Under the pieces are notes generated by a model. That model saw nothing but the letters and a program-made list of their open reading frames with translations, had not been told where the DNA came from and made no database searches. Below are positions 62,961-64,000 of a DNA stretch of 64,000 nucleotides, piece after piece. Both the position numbers and the translations under genes were made by a program. This stretch comes from Shimazuella kribbensis DSM 45090 (GTDB lineage: Bacteria > Bacillota > Bacilli > Thermoactinomycetales > Thermoactinomycetaceae), in NCBI RefSeq assembly GCF_000428065.1, contig NZ_ATZF01000006.1, positions 62,001 through 126,000 on the forward strand, written 5' to 3'. Numbering within the stretch: position 1 is the stretch's first letter; every line of letters begins with the position of its first letter.

Positions 62961-63661
62961 GTTGTAGCCTCCTTGATGGATTGTAAAATGGTTTCATACG
63001 CTTGAACCGGATTTTCGGCTTTGGTAATCGGTCTGCCTATCACCAAATAATCTGCTCCGCGTTCGATTGCTTCGACTGGTGTTACGACACGTTTTTGATC
63101 ATCTACCCCTGCTTCTTTTGGGCGAATCCCCGGTGTCACTGCTAGGAAATGAGACGAAGTTGCTTGTTTGATCGCCTGTACCTCGAGACCCGAACAAATT
63201 ACCCCATCTGCTCCAGAGCGTTGTGCCAACTGAGCTAGATGAATAGCTGATTCAGTTACTTGAGCTCGTATTTGTAATTCATTGGTTAGCATCGATTGAT
63301 CCGTACTTGTCAATTGCGTAACGGCCAAAATTTTGGTTCGGTGATCGGCTGTTGCTGTTTGTTCTACTGCTTCTCGTGCTCGTGATATCATGTGACTACC
63401 ACCACTTGCATGAATCGTGAGCAAATCTACACCCAATTTGCTCACTGCTTTTACTCCTTCAAACACCGTATTAGGGATATCGTGAAGTTTGAGATCGAGG
63501 AAGACTTGATAACCTTCCTCTTTCTTTTGAGCAACCCAAGCAGGTCCTGCTTCATAAAACAATTGATAGCCTACTTTGATAAACGATTTTGGAAAAGAAC
63601 GTAAAAATAATTCTGCTTCTTGTAAGGAATAATCCAATGCCACAATTACTTGTTTACTCAT
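62957..63661 (-). CDS. pyrF: Orotidine 5'-phosphate decarboxylase
   Basis: 234 residues from the ATG with GGAGG 4 nt upstream; longer frames run into carB. Catalytic DLKLHDIPNT (Lys-x-Asp) near residue 60, VTPGIRP and VIGRPITKAENP phosphate-binding loops. Decarboxylates OMP to UMP. It lies 8 bp after carB; the pyrK and pyrD genes that often stand between are not here. Confidence 0.96.
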   Translation of the reverse strand: MSKQVIVALDYSLQEAELFLRSFPKSFIKVGYQLFYEAGPAWVAQKKEEGYQVFLDLKLHDIPNTVFEGVKAVSKLGVDLLTIHASGGSHMISRAREAVEQTATADHRTKILAVTQLTSTDQSMLTNELQIRAQVTESAIHLAQLAQRSGADGVICSGLEVQAIKQATSSHFLAVTPGIRPKEAGVDDQKRVVTPVEAIERGADYLVIGRPITKAENPVQAYETILQSIKEATT

Positions 63662-63669
63662 AATTCCTC

Positions 63670-64000
63670 CTACACCAAGACCGTTTGCTTTTTGGTAACT
63701 TTTGCTTCTTCGCCAATTGGTAGTGCATTTAAATGGATCGATTCCATCGTACTCAGTAATGCTTCTACTGTATCGAGCGAAGTTAAGCATGCAATGCCAT
63801 GTTCTACCGCTTCTCGGCGAATGAGGAACCCATCTCTTTCTGGTGTTTTACCACGTGTCCATGTGTTTACAACCAAATCTGCCTCACCTGTTCGAATCAT
63901 ATCAAGGATATGAGGGGAACCATCTTTCAATTTGTTGACTCGTTGTACAGGAATACCTGCGTTTTCCAAAATGTCCGCTGTTCCTGATGTCGACACTACT
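63670..64000 (-). CDS. carB: Carbamoyl-phosphate synthase large subunit, C-terminal part (runs off the window)
   Basis: The last about 110 residues: TSGTADILENAGIPVQRVNKL.DGSPHILDMI..GEADLVVNT.TRGKTPERDGFLIRREAVEHGIACLTSLDTVEALLSTM, the MGS-like allosteric domain of CarB. The upstream part lies beyond base 64000. Leads into pyrF and pyrE, which completes the usual pyrimidine operon end. Confidence 0.94.
   Translation of the reverse strand, partial: VVSTSGTADILENAGIPVQRVNKLKDGSPHILDMIRTGEADLVVNTWTRGKTPERDGFLIRREAVEHGIACLTSLDTVEALLSTMESIHLNALPIGEEAKVTKKQTVLV

Overview
The window reads as an AT-rich, endospore-forming member of the Bacillales. Supporting signs are the remA-gmk-rpoZ-coaBC-priA-def-fmt order, the cotJA/cotJB/cotJC spore-coat genes, a Gmad2 protein, an M6 immune-inhibitor-A protease and strong AGGAGG ribosome sites. 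A lasso-peptide cluster with a protein-isoaspartate-type methyltransferase is known to me from Thermoactinomycetaceae relatives, so that family is possible, but I cannot prove it.

Layout. 1-5.6 kb: housekeeping operon on the minus strand (fmt partial, def, priA, coaBC, rpoZ, gmk, remA). 5.9-11.2 kb: lipid-linked oligosaccharide flippase, enolase-superfamily epimerase, small membrane protein, His-tagged metal-type protein with a C-tract operator, B3/B4-domain protein. 11.4-13.9 kb: gene graveyard (thioesterase remnant, deleted dehydrogenase, beheaded tetR, decayed copy of an integrated element) around an intact His/Arg-rich protein gene. 14.3-22.8 kb: an 8.5 kb element that cuts the spore-coat gene cotJC in two. 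23-31 kb: lipoprotein, cotJB, cotJA, two tandem MFS transporters, nitroreductase, guanine deaminase, phosphoglucomutase, double MerR regulator. 31-38 kb: conserved unknowns mixed with clearly GC-richer, probably acquired genes (Nudix-like protein, cation-efflux protein, 51-residue basic protein, 171-residue protein). 38-50 kb: murA, helix-turn-helix/TPR regulator, DinB protein, SDR-TetR pair with a perfect palindromic operator, GC-rich MATE exporter, dapF, Ca-type P-ATPase. 50-64 kb: rqcH, a two-ATP-grasp plus exporter operon, rarD, GC-rich MFS, endonuclease V, immune inhibitor A, and the end of the pyr operon (carB partial, pyrF, pyrE).

Main discovery. The cotJC coding sequence is split: codons 1-77 lie at 22821-23051 and the last 112 codons at 13980-14318, both on the minus strand. 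Both junctions share TTTAT inside a 12-bp near-repeat. Joining at that core gives an uninterrupted 189-codon CotJC. Joining the other two ends gives an attP whose 24-bp arms are inverted repeats (22 of 24 identical). A SprA-like large serine recombinase sits about 100 bp inside the right end and has a sigma-E-like promoter; the cotJC 5' fragment has a perfect sigma-E -10 box. This is the architecture of a skin-type element excised in the mother cell to rebuild a sporulation gene. Its cargo is a lasso-peptide cluster (methyltransferase, precursor, C, B1, B2) whose precursor gene is only 34 codons, plus a gene pair whose DNA carries about two dozen GGACA motifs in all three reading frames. Diverged pieces of the same element (gene pair, a 30-bp repeat, recombinase fragment) lie just outside it at 12.76-13.91 kb, so a relative was there before.
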